A DNA stretch of 34,780 nucleotides from Acidobacteriota bacterium (GTDB lineage: Bacteria > Acidobacteriota > Aminicenantia > JBFLYD01), in contig JBFLYD010000051.1 in NCBI GenBank assembly GCA_040756905.1, forward strand, positions 1 to 34,780. Direction: 5' to 3'. The notes below the pieces were generated by a model. It made no database searches, was not told where the DNA came from, and saw nothing but the letters and a program-made list of their open reading frames with translations. A program made the translations under genes and the position numbers. The stretch's first letter is position 1. The number at the start of each line of letters is the position of its first letter. Shown in pieces: positions 23,802 to 32,110 of the stretch.

Positions 23802-25379
23802 CTAAGAGCTGATGTAGTGAGCTCCACGGCTTACACGGTTTTTTAAAGCTGCATATGTCACAAGCAGAGCCACCTGGATTCCATTTCTAAGTTCAATGAT
23901 TAATGGGCTAAGGTGAGCTCTCTTATAAAAATCTTCAATTCTGTGTTTCAGATACTCGAGGTCTGCTCGAGCTCTCTCAAGTCTTTTTGTTGTTCTTATT
24001 ATTCCCACATAATTCCACATTGTAGATTTGATAGATATCCAATCCTGATGAATCAATGCTGGATCAACCTCTTCCTCCTTCTCAGGAAATATCCAGGAGG
24101 GAATTTCAGATTCTCTATAGCTCTTTTTATTCTCAAAGTTCTCTGAAATATGTTGAGCTGCTCTTATCCCCCATATTAACCCCTCAAGAAGGGATGTGGA
24201 CGCAAGTCTGTTTGCTCCATGAAGTCCTGTCGCAGAAACTTCTCCCACTGCATACAGATTTTTCAAAGAGGTTCTTCCCCATAAATCAACATTAATCCCT
24301 CCGCATGAGTAATGAGCAGCTGGAACAACGGGGATTGGCATTTTTGTAATATCTATTCCCAGATCAAGGCAGTATTTATATATATTTGGAAATCTCTTTT
24401 TTACATCAAACTTGGCATATGAGGCTAAATCCAGAAGGACATAATTGTCGCCTCTTTTTATCATTTCCTCATAAATTGCTCTGCAAATTTCATCTCTTGG
24501 AGCAAGATCTTTAAGCTCACTGTAATTTTCCATGAATGTCTTTCCATCCCTTGTTTTCAACTTTGCGCCTTCCCCTCTCAAAGCTTCTGATATTAAAAAT
24601 CCTTCTGAATCTCTATGGTACAGAGAGGTTGGATGAAATTGAATGTATTCCATGTTAATCAATCTTGCGTTTGTTCTTGCTGTCATAGCGAATCCATCTC
24701 CATTTGCACATTTAGGGTTCGTTGTATGAAGATAAATTCTGCCCAATCCTCCTGTAGCAAGAATTGTGTACTGTGAAAATACTGTAACTACTTTCTCGGT
24801 TAAATTATCAAGCACATATGCTCCAATGCACTCCGGTTCGTTATAAATTGCAAGAGGGTTTTTAGAATGATGGGGTAGCGTAAGGAGGTCTATAGCGGTA
24901 TGGGAATTTAAGATTTTTATGTTCTTATATCTTTCAAGATGTTCGATTAATTTTTCTTCTATTGCCTTACCTGTAACATCATGGACATATAAAATTCTTC
25001 TCCTTGAGTGACTGCCTTCCTGAGTATATTTGAATTCTCCCTCTTCAGACCTGCAAAATGGAACGCCAATTTTATTTATCAAGAATTCCTTTACAAGTCG
25101 TGGCCCTAACTCTACAAATAATCTAACTGCTTTCGGGTCAGATATTCCATCTCCAGCTTCCATGATATCGTTATAAAGAAACTCAGGGTTATCATTATCT
25201 CCTAAAGATACTATTCCTCCCTGAGCATAATATGTATTTGATTCGAAAAAATCCTTTTCTTTATTTATCAAGATTATGTTTAATCCCCTTTCTGCTGCTT
25301 CAATTGCTGCTGACAATCCTGAAATTCCGCTTCCGATAATAAGAACGTCAGCATAGAGCTTTTGTTCTGAGCTGTTCAT
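23802..25379 (-). CDS. nadB: L-aspartate oxidase
   Basis: 525 residues. FAD-binding motif IIGSGISGLSAAIEA lies near the N-terminus, followed by YYAQGGIV, the succinate dehydrogenase-like 'GSHSRRRILYVHDVTGKAIE', 'MEYIQFHPTSLY' and 'AAHYSCGGI' active-site segments, and a C-terminal helical domain. It oxidises aspartate to iminoaspartate for quinolinate synthesis. It follows nadA by two bases in the operon nadC-nadA-nadB, which ends at the hairpin. Length is normal for the family. Confidence 0.96.
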   Translation of the reverse strand: MNSSEQKLYADVLIIGSGISGLSAAIEAAERGLNIILINKEKDFFESNTYYAQGGIVSLGDNDNPEFLYNDIMEAGDGISDPKAVRLFVELGPRLVKEFLINKIGVPFCRSEEGEFKYTQEGSHSRRRILYVHDVTGKAIEEKLIEHLERYKNIKILNSHTAIDLLTLPHHSKNPLAIYNEPECIGAYVLDNLTEKVVTVFSQYTILATGGLGRIYLHTTNPKCANGDGFAMTARTNARLINMEYIQFHPTSLYHRDSEGFLISEALRGEGAKLKTRDGKTFMENYSELKDLAPRDEICRAIYEEMIKRGDNYVLLDLASYAKFDVKKRFPNIYKYCLDLGIDITKMPIPVVPAAHYSCGGINVDLWGRTSLKNLYAVGEVSATGLHGANRLASTSLLEGLIWGIRAAQHISENFENKKSYRESEIPSWIFPEKEEEVDPALIHQDWISIKSTMWNYVGIIRTTKRLERARADLEYLKHRIEDFYKRAHLSPLIIELRNGIQVALLVTYAALKNRVSRGAHYISS

Positions 25380-25381
25380 GA

Positions 25382-26452
25382 TTAAATTTTGATTTCTAAC
25401 ATTCTCCTTAAGGATATTTCAGCCCAGTTTTTTATTTCCTCAGAAATTATAACTTCACCAACCAGCCTTCCTGTTAAAATACTCTCAAGGGTAAAAAGGA
25501 AATTCTCCAAATTTATTTTTGCCATTTGAGAACATCTACTCTCTGCCAAAGGAATTATAAATTTATCTATGTTTTCATTTTTTAATCTATTTACAAGATT
25601 CCATTCAGTTCCAATAGCCCAACTACTACCTGGCGGAGCTTGTTCAACTGTCTTTTTGATAAAACTTGTTGAGCCTACAGAATCGGATAAAGCACAAACC
25701 TCAGGAAAACATTCAGGGTGAACAATGACTTTTATATCTTTATACTTTTCTTTTACTTCTTCAACATGGAAAGGAGTAAAAACCAAATGAACATAGCAGA
25801 AGCCTTTCCATAAAAATATTCTCGAATCCTTTATTTGTTTTTCAGAATTTCCTCCATATATTTTATTAGGCTCCCATGTTAGAATTTCTTCTCTTCTGAA
25901 TCCTAATTTTAATGATGTATTTGTCCCAAGATTCTCATCCGGAAAAAAGAAAATTTTTTTATTTTTAGCTAACTCCCATTTAAACACATTTGGAGCATTA
26001 GCGGAAGTGCATACTAATCCATCGTTCTCTCCGCAGAAAGCTTTTAACTCTACTGTGGAATTAACGTATGTTATCGGTATTACATCATCCCTTATGATTT
26101 CATTCAACTCGGACCATGCTTTTTTGACCTTTTTAACATCAGCCATTTCTGCAAGAGGACATTTTGCTTTGAATTCTGGGTGTAACACTTTCTGATAAGG
26201 TTTTGCTAACAATCTGGCCATTTCTGCCATAAAATTAACAGAACAGAAAACAATATAATTAGCATCTTCTTGAGAAGCTGCATACTGGGCTAACTTTAGA
26301 GAATCACCCTGAAAATCTGCCCATCTTACAATATCATCATTTTGATAATAATGAGCTAAAATAACAAGATCTTTACCCAATTCATCTTTTATTTTTTCGA
26401 TTCTTCTGAATATCTCTTCTTTGGATAACCTTCTTATCTCTTCAATCTCCAT
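25382..26452 (-). CDS. nadA: Quinolinate synthase
   Basis: 356 residues. Characteristic VILAHYYQNDDIVRWADFQGDSL, VFCSVNFMAE and HPECFPEVC segments are present. The three conserved cysteines for the [4Fe-4S] cluster are visible in FCSVNF, LVCTSANAP and a late CSQM. It condenses iminoaspartate with dihydroxyacetone phosphate. Its start overlaps the stop of nadC. The oxygen-sensitive cluster fits an anaerobic or facultative lifestyle but does not prove it. Confidence 0.96.
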   Translation of the reverse strand: MEIEEIRRLSKEEIFRRIEKIKDELGKDLVILAHYYQNDDIVRWADFQGDSLKLAQYAASQEDANYIVFCSVNFMAEMARLLAKPYQKVLHPEFKAKCPLAEMADVKKVKKAWSELNEIIRDDVIPITYVNSTVELKAFCGENDGLVCTSANAPNVFKWELAKNKKIFFFPDENLGTNTSLKLGFRREEILTWEPNKIYGGNSEKQIKDSRIFLWKGFCYVHLVFTPFHVEEVKEKYKDIKVIVHPECFPEVCALSDSVGSTSFIKKTVEQAPPGSSWAIGTEWNLVNRLKNENIDKFIIPLAESRCSQMAKINLENFLFTLESILTGRLVGEVIISEEIKNWAEISLRRMLEIKI

Positions 26453-27297
26453 CAGGAAAACTTCTCCTCAATTATCATACTCATATCAATAGATTTATAC
26501 GAATGGGTTAGCTTTCCAACCGATATAAAATCCACACCTGTAGAAGCAATTTCTTCAATATTATCGAGATTTACATTGCCAGAAACCTCTATGGGAACCT
26601 TTTTTTTAACAATTTCAACAGCTCTTTTTATATCTTTAACTTTCCAGTTATCAAGCATTATAATATCTGGATTATGTTTTAACGCTTCATTAAGCTCATT
26701 AAAATTTTTTACTTCAACTTCTATCTTTAATAGAGGATTTTTATTTCTGGCTCTGAGAACTGCTTCAGAGATACCGCCAGCTTCAAATATGTGATTTTCT
26801 TTTATAAGAATCATCTGGGAAAGATTGTACCTGTGATTCTCTCCTCCTCCCATTTTCACAGCATATTTTTCAAGTGCTCTTAAACCAGGAGTAGTTTTTC
26901 TCGTGTCCATGATCTTCGCTCTATAATTTTTACATTTATCTACATAACTCCTTGTAATAGTGGCTATTCCTGAAAGTCTCTGGAGAAAATTGAGGGCAAC
27001 TCTTTCACCTTTTAACAGAACTTTGGTTTTTCCAATGACTTCAGCAATTTTATCTTCTGGATTAAACAAATCTCCATCTTTAAAAAATGCATTAAAAACT
27101 ACATTTTTATCAATCTTCAAAAATACTCTTTCACCTATTTCTATACCTGCTAATATTCCTTTTTCTTTTGCTATTATCGATGCTTTTGATTTTGAATCTT
27201 CGGGAACAATTGAATCTGTTGTAATGTCTCCTTCCGCGATGTCCTCCTCTAAAGCATCCTCAATTATTTTATCAACTTTGAGATTGTACAATTCCAT
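26452..27297 (-). CDS. nadC: Nicotinate-nucleotide pyrophosphorylase (carboxylating)
   Basis: 281 residues. Recognised by EDIAEGDITTDSIVP, ERVALNFLQRLSGIAT, the DTRKTTPGLR motif and ENHRYNLSQMILIKENHI, then IMLDNW and EVSGNV near the C-terminus. It converts quinolinate and PRPP to nicotinate mononucleotide. First gene of the nad operon, with a 113-base gap to the upstream methyltransferase gene that holds a short repeat. Confidence 0.96.
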   Translation of the reverse strand: MELYNLKVDKIIEDALEEDIAEGDITTDSIVPEDSKSKASIIAKEKGILAGIEIGERVFLKIDKNVVFNAFFKDGDLFNPEDKIAEVIGKTKVLLKGERVALNFLQRLSGIATITRSYVDKCKNYRAKIMDTRKTTPGLRALEKYAVKMGGGENHRYNLSQMILIKENHIFEAGGISEAVLRARNKNPLLKIEVEVKNFNELNEALKHNPDIIMLDNWKVKDIKRAVEIVKKKVPIEVSGNVNLDNIEEIASTGVDFISVGKLTHSYKSIDMSMIIEEKFS

Positions 27298-27374
27298 TCT
27301 ATTCAGGAATAATTATAGAATTCAGCTCCTATTCTGTCAAATTAAGACTTACAATTAGAATAATAAATTTTTAT

Positions 27375-27410
27375 GGGAGGAGATCTGAGCGAAGGGGAGG
27401 TTTGACCTCT
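27375..27410. repeat. REP-like repeat, copy 2, at the end of the methyltransferase gene
   Basis: Contains TCTGAGCGAAGGGGA followed by GGTTTGACCTCT, directly abutting the stop at 27411. A weak hairpin (GAGGT-CAA-ACCTC) is present. It shares its core with the terminator at 23733-23782. Confidence 0.5.
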
Positions 27411-29246
27411 TTATCCTGAACTTTTTATCTTTTCTATAAGTTCTGCTATAAGGTTAAAATTTTCGAAAGGAGGCATGAAATAAAAACCTGAAATCATTCC
27501 TTTTACATTTTTTATAAATTCAGAAATTATCTCTTTTCCAACTTCAGGTTGTTTTTCATCAGGCGTTTTTCTCAATTTCTCGCGAATTCTTTCTGGAATA
27601 GAAATTCCTGGAACTTCGTTATGCAGAAATTCAGCATGTTTAGAGGTCCTTAAAGGAAGAATCCCTAAAATAATCGGAACCTTAAATTTTTCTATACAAC
27701 TTATAAACTTCTCAAACACTTTTTCATCATATTGAGGTTGCGTAAGGGCAAAATCTGCACCTGCTTCAACCTTCTCTTCAAATCGTCTTATCTCAGCATC
27801 TATTGATGGAGAAGAAGGATTCACGGCAACCCCGACAAAGAAGGAAGTGGGGTTTCCAATTGAATTTCCTCCAAGATCCTTTCCCTGATTCAATCCTTTT
27901 ATAAGCTTTATCAATCCAATTGTATCTATATCGAAAACAGAAGTTGCTTTTGGAAAATCACCAATTTCAGCAGGATCACCCCTTAAAGCTAAAATTGCTC
28001 TTATCCCAAGGGCAGATGCTCCAAGAAGCTCTGATTGAATACCCAGAAGGTTTCTATCCCTGCACGTAAAATGAAGAATTGCTTCGATGCCCGTTTTTTC
28101 TTGAAGGAGATGGGCTAATGCAATGGAGCTCATTCTCATTCTTGCCATTGGATTATCAGCAATGTTTACAGCATCTATTCCAATCTTAGAAAGACTTTCT
28201 GTTCCACGAAGCATCTTTGAGTAATCAAGCCCTTTAGGCGGGTCTATCTCGACAGTATAAACTATTTCTTTTCCCAGCTTTTCTTTTAGTCTTGAATATA
28301 CTATCTTCTGTTCTAATTTCTCCTCTTTCTCCTCAATAACTTCTACATAAACTCTTCCCTTTCTTTTTCGCGGAGTTTGATTGAGTACTACTTCAGCCAT
28401 TGCTTTTGTATGCTCAGGAGTAGTTCCACAGCAACTGCCTATAATATTAGCTCCGCTCTCAAGGAATAAGGAAGCATATTCTTTAAAATAAAAGGATGAA
28501 GAAAGGTATACTGTCTTACCTTTTAAAATGGTTGGATAACCAGCATTCGGCATTATCGAAAAAAGATTTTCTGATTTTTCAAGATATGGAGTAATTATCT
28601 CAAAAGATTCTTTGGGCCCAATTGTGCAGTTCACTCCTACCCCATCTGCTCCAAGAGACTTCAGCTCATCCAGAGAGTTAATTAAATCATCTCCAAACTT
28701 TGTTTTTCCATCCCCTGTAAAAGTCATCTGAACAATCACAGGAATATCCCTTATGCTCTTAGCAGCAAGAAGTGCTGCTCTTGCCTCTAATAAGCTTGAT
28801 ATTGTTTCAATTATCAGAAAATCCACACCTGCATCGATTAAATAGATCATTTGCTCCTTGAACATCTTTACCAAATCATTAAATGAGAAAATTCCATAAG
28901 GTCTCAATAAGACTCCAAGGGGACCCACCGAACCTCCTACAAAAACATTTTCTCCTGCTGCTTTTCTGGCAATTAAAACTCCTTCTTCATTAATCTCTTT
29001 AATCCTATTTTCTAAATTGAATTTTCTAAGTTTAATACTGTTGGCAGCAAAAGTGTTTGTCTCTATAATTTCAGCTCCTGAATTTATGTATTCTTTATGG
29101 ATCGAAAAAACTAAATCTGGATTAATTATATTTTGAAATTCTCTGGAATCTTCAGGAGAAAGTCCTTTCTGTAGTAAATATGTACCCATAGCTCCATCAG
29201 CTAAAAGAACTTTCTCTTTTAAAATTTGTATCAATTCTTTCTTCAT
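27411..29246 (-). CDS. Bifunctional homocysteine S-methyltransferase / methylenetetrahydrofolate reductase
   Basis: 611 residues in two domains. The N-terminal one (about 1-290) is a homocysteine methyltransferase barrel: LLADGAMGTYL, ETNTFAAN, a zinc Cys in GVNCTIGP and the Cys pair in GSCCGTTPEH. The C-terminal one (about 325-611) is a MetF-like flavin barrel: YTVEIDPPKGLDY, LALRGDP and FALTQPQYD. This is the YitJ-type fusion that makes methyl-THF and transfers a methyl group to homocysteine. It lacks cobalamin-binding domains. Monocistronic, with an REP-like sequence at its end. Confidence 0.93.
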   Translation of the reverse strand: MKKELIQILKEKVLLADGAMGTYLLQKGLSPEDSREFQNIINPDLVFSIHKEYINSGAEIIETNTFAANSIKLRKFNLENRIKEINEEGVLIARKAAGENVFVGGSVGPLGVLLRPYGIFSFNDLVKMFKEQMIYLIDAGVDFLIIETISSLLEARAALLAAKSIRDIPVIVQMTFTGDGKTKFGDDLINSLDELKSLGADGVGVNCTIGPKESFEIITPYLEKSENLFSIMPNAGYPTILKGKTVYLSSSFYFKEYASLFLESGANIIGSCCGTTPEHTKAMAEVVLNQTPRKRKGRVYVEVIEEKEEKLEQKIVYSRLKEKLGKEIVYTVEIDPPKGLDYSKMLRGTESLSKIGIDAVNIADNPMARMRMSSIALAHLLQEKTGIEAILHFTCRDRNLLGIQSELLGASALGIRAILALRGDPAEIGDFPKATSVFDIDTIGLIKLIKGLNQGKDLGGNSIGNPTSFFVGVAVNPSSPSIDAEIRRFEEKVEAGADFALTQPQYDEKVFEKFISCIEKFKVPIILGILPLRTSKHAEFLHNEVPGISIPERIREKLRKTPDEKQPEVGKEIISEFIKNVKGMISGFYFMPPFENFNLIAELIEKIKSSG

Positions 29247-29352
29247 TTTATGTGATTTTTATCATCTTTCACCCAAAAAATCAAATGTAAATATGTAAAA
29301 GTAAGTTAATTTTTCTTCCACTAAAACTTTTAAAATAAAATGCTTTACATTA

Positions 29353-29856
29353 ATGTTTTTTTTAAATATATTAATCGGAGTGAAAAAAGAAGCTGTAATC
29401 TATGTTTTTTTGTTGTCTTTTTCCATTATTATAATTTTTTTGATATTTTATGCTCCAATCGTTGTGAATAAATTTAAATCACCTTCAATATATATACTTT
29501 TCTCAAACGTTTGCCATCAGAAACCAGAGAGAACATTCTTTCTGTTTAATTTTCCATTGGCAGTATGCTCCAGATGCACTGGCATTTATTTCGGATTCTT
29601 TCTTGGCAATTTATTCCTCCCCATTTTGAAAAGAAAATTTATTGTTTTCCCAGAGTTAAAATTGATCATTTTAGCGACCATCCCAATGGCATTAGAATAT
29701 TCAGGTTACATTCTAAAGTTATGGAATTCTAATTTGTTAAGAATGATTTCGGGGTTATCTTTTGGCTTAATCATTCCTTTTTATCTAATCCCCTCTTTTC
29801 TTTACATCTTTAACAATAAGGAGGAAAAAGTATGGAAAAAAAGCCAGATTTATTAA
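29353..29856 (+). CDS. DUF2085 family membrane protein
   Basis: 167 residues, about four membrane segments, with the family signature 'CHQKPERTFFLFNFPLAVCSRCTGIYFG' (Cys/His/Cys-rich loop). Function of the family is unknown; the conserved Cys and His suggest a metal or redox site. The ATG at 29353 has no ribosome site, and a GTG at 29380 behind GGA is an alternative. The end overlaps the next gene by 25 bases. Confidence 0.8.
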   Translation: MFFLNILIGVKKEAVIYVFLLSFSIIIIFLIFYAPIVVNKFKSPSIYILFSNVCHQKPERTFFLFNFPLAVCSRCTGIYFGFFLGNLFLPILKRKFIVFPELKLIILATIPMALEYSGYILKLWNSNLLRMISGLSFGLIIPFYLIPSFLYIFNNKEEKVWKKSQIY

Positions 29857-30338
29857 AGCCAGCATTGATAGGAGGAGTATTTACTGGCGTATTATCTGGG
29901 CTTCCTGGAATAGGGATCTTCAATATAGTTTGTTGTCTATGGGTTATAATCGGTGCAATGATTGCTTCATACATTCTCACAAAAGAATCCCCTATTATCG
30001 TTAAATCAGGAGACGGAGCACTAACAGGTATATTGAGTGGATTATTTGGGGCAATAATATCAGCAATACTTCATATTCCCTTCCAGTCATTAAATGCAAA
30101 ATACGTCGGAAGAATAGTGGCAAGATTAATGGAAATAAGCGGAGAAGGGATGCCACCTGGATTTGATGATTTCTATAAAGGTATAGGAAAATTTTCAATC
30201 AATACTCTTCCGTTTTTTTTCATAGGTTTAATATTCAATATGATTCTTTTTGCAATGTTTGGAGCCCTTGGAGGATTGATAGGAGCCGCTCTATTCAAAA
30301 AGAAAGAGCTGCCCCAGCCTCCAGTCCCATCTGTATAA
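29832..30338 (+). CDS. Small glycine-rich membrane protein
   Basis: 168 residues with four to five hydrophobic, Gly-rich segments (LIGGVFTGVLSGLPGIGIFN, CCLWVIIGAMIASYIL, GALTGILSGLFGAIISAIL, FFFIGLIFNMILFAMFGALGGLIGAALF) and a short Pro-rich tail. A good GGAGG lies before the ATG. I do not recognise a named family. It is in one operon with the DUF2085 gene and the lipid kinase gene, so a membrane-lipid role is possible. Confidence 0.72.
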   Translation: MEKKPDLLKPALIGGVFTGVLSGLPGIGIFNIVCCLWVIIGAMIASYILTKESPIIVKSGDGALTGILSGLFGAIISAILHIPFQSLNAKYVGRIVARLMEISGEGMPPGFDDFYKGIGKFSINTLPFFFIGLIFNMILFAMFGALGGLIGAALFKKKELPQPPVPSV

Positions 30339-30339
30339 T

Positions 30340-31269
30340 ATGTATCTAAAGACTCAGGTAATTGTAAATCCAATATCCTCAAAAGGAAAAACTGAAAAGA
30401 AATGGAACTACATAAAGGAAGCCTTAAAAAATATCATTAAGGATTTCAAATTTATTTTTACTGAAAAACCATTTCATGCTACTGAAATAGCTCGAGAATC
30501 AATAAAAAATGGTTATGAGTTGATCGTTGGAGTTGGAGGGGATGGAACAATAAACGAGATAGCTAATGGATTTATGGAAAATGACCGAATGATAAACCCT
30601 GAAGCTTCGTTAGGGGTAATCCCTTCTGGAACAGGAAATGACTTTGTTAAAAACCTGAACATCCCAAAGAAAATAAAAGAATCCATAAGAATACTAAAAG
30701 AAGCAAAAAATAAAAAAATAGATATAGGAAAAGTAGCTTTTTATGATAAAAGTGGTGACAGGATAGTCCGTTATTTTTTAAATGTGGCAGATTTCGGAAT
30801 CGGAGGAGAGATTGTAAAGAGAGTAAATTTTGAAGATTATAAAAAGAGGGGTAAATGGTGTTACTGGAAAGGTCTTCTTTATGCTTCTCTACATTATAAA
30901 AGCAAAAATGTTAAAATACTTATGGGTAAAAGTGAATTAAAAGGTAATTACTTTATTGGAGCTGTAGCTAATGGAAAGATATTCGGAGGCAACATGAAAA
31001 TCGCACCGTATGCAGAAATTGATGATGGCTACTTTGATTTCATTCTTGTAGAAGATATATCTTTGTGGGAGATATTAAAGAACAGTGTCAAACTAATGAG
31101 AGGTACTCATTTATCCCATCCAAAAGTAAGTTTTTTCAGGGAAAAAGAGATAGAAGTATTTCCTGAAAAAGATGAAGAAATCCTTTTAGATTTAGACGGA
31201 GAACAACCTGGAATGCTTCCTGCTAAATTTGAAATAATTCCCTCCTCCTTTGTAGTGAAAAGCTCATGA
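30340..31269 (+). CDS. Diacylglycerol/lipid kinase family protein
   Basis: 309 residues of the DAGK catalytic family: VIVNPISSKGK at the N-terminus, VGVGGDGTINEIANG (nucleotide binding GGDGT) and VIPSGTGNDFVKNLNIP, then a C-terminal beta-sandwich ending in the usual LDLDGEQP. These enzymes phosphorylate diacylglycerol, sphingosine-like bases or related lipids (YegS/DgkB type). With ceramide genes in the same region, a sphingoid base substrate is possible but not shown. The start follows the previous stop by one base. Confidence 0.9.
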   Translation: MYLKTQVIVNPISSKGKTEKKWNYIKEALKNIIKDFKFIFTEKPFHATEIARESIKNGYELIVGVGGDGTINEIANGFMENDRMINPEASLGVIPSGTGNDFVKNLNIPKKIKESIRILKEAKNKKIDIGKVAFYDKSGDRIVRYFLNVADFGIGGEIVKRVNFEDYKKRGKWCYWKGLLYASLHYKSKNVKILMGKSELKGNYFIGAVANGKIFGGNMKIAPYAEIDDGYFDFILVEDISLWEILKNSVKLMRGTHLSHPKVSFFREKEIEVFPEKDEEILLDLDGEQPGMLPAKFEIIPSSFVVKSS

Positions 31270-31299
31270 GGAAGGATGACCTAAAAATACTAATTTTAT

Positions 31300-31336
31300 A
31301 AGAGGGCAACCATCCCCTACAATTTCGACTCAGAAA
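31300..31336. repeat. REP-like repeat, copy 3, between convergent genes
   Basis: On the minus strand TCTGAGTCGAAATTGTAGGGG followed by ATGGTTGCCCTCT, a diverged version of the sequence at 23733-23782 with six extra bases. It lies between the lipid kinase and lytic transglycosylase gene ends. Confidence 0.45.
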
Positions 31337-31351
31337 AGTTAAATTAAACTT

Positions 31352-32014
31352 TCAATTCAAAATCTCTACTCTTCCTTTGTATTTTCCGGGAAGAGGAGGG
31401 CTATCAGTAATATTCAGTACGCCTTCTTGGTCATAATATTTATACAGAGTCTTTTTTAACCTTATTTTATCCTTTCCATAATCGCTAACAATTTTTTTTA
31501 CATAATTTCTCGTCTCTTCGTAGGGAGGAATGCCATCGTACTTCTCAACAGCGATCTTTCCTGCATTATAAGCTGCTAAAGCTAAAGGCACATTTCCTTC
31601 ATATTCATTGAGTAAATCTTTAAAATACTTTATTCCACCCTTAAGATTTTCTCGTAAATCATATATATTTTTCACTCCATATTTTTTTGCTGTTTCAGGC
31701 ATTAACTGCATGATTCCTACTGCTCCCTTCTTTGATATGGAATTATGATTGTAATTAGATTCTGTTTTTATTATTGAATGAATCAACTTGGAATCTACTC
31801 CTTCTCTCTTGGATATTTCATCTATTAATTTATTCAAATAATCATTATCTTTCATGTTAAATTTTGAAGTTATGGAATAATCAGCTTTATAAGAAGAATT
31901 TGTTATAACCAGGACTCCATTCTTATCTTTAAAAACTTTTATTTCAGAAAAACATTCAATGGAGATAAGTAATGGAATCAGGAAAAAAATAATTTTTTTA
32001 AAGAACCCCGCCAT
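31352..32014 (-). CDS. Secreted lytic transglycosylase (SLT domain)
   Basis: 220 residues from ATG 32014, giving a clean signal peptide (MAGFFKKIIFFLIPLLISIECFS). A DUF4124-like strand pair (IKVFKDKNGVLVITN) follows, then the SLT domain: catalytic Glu in IIKTESNYN, GAVGIMQLMPETAKKYGV and ALAAYNAG. It cleaves peptidoglycan in the periplasm. The frame can also be opened from ATG 32053, adding 13 residues (MIKYLTVEESSPF) that look like the tail of an IS200/IS605 TnpB protein. The ATG at 32014 lies inside the hairpin of that remnant. The C-terminus repeats a DUF4124-like segment (YYDQEGVLNITDSPP). Confidence 0.88.
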   Translation of the reverse strand: MAGFFKKIIFFLIPLLISIECFSEIKVFKDKNGVLVITNSSYKADYSITSKFNMKDNDYLNKLIDEISKREGVDSKLIHSIIKTESNYNHNSISKKGAVGIMQLMPETAKKYGVKNIYDLRENLKGGIKYFKDLLNEYEGNVPLALAAYNAGKIAVEKYDGIPPYEETRNYVKKIVSDYGKDKIRLKKTLYKYYDQEGVLNITDSPPLPGKYKGRVEILN

Positions 32015-32102
32015 AAATGGCGAGGATTCTTCGACGGTAAGGTATTTTATCATTGATATTACTCGCCTTGACCCGCCCCTAAAGGGACGGGATTGCGGCG
32101 AG
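32006..32102 (-). mobile_element. IS200/IS605-like end remnant (PATE) between alaS and the transglycosylase
   Basis: Two GC-rich palindromes 40 bases apart in AT-rich DNA. One is CCCCGCCATAAATGGCGAGG (32006-32025). The other is CCCGCCCCTAAAGGGACGGG (32072-32091) enclosed by CTCGCC/GGCGAG arms (32062-32102). On the minus strand the codons before the first palindrome read TVEESSPFMAG, a tail I associate with TnpB proteins of IS1341-type elements. Subterminal palindromes at both ends with no transposase gene fit a palindrome-associated deletion derivative. It also sits where alaS needs a terminator. Confidence 0.6.
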
Positions 32103-32110
32103 CCTCCCGT

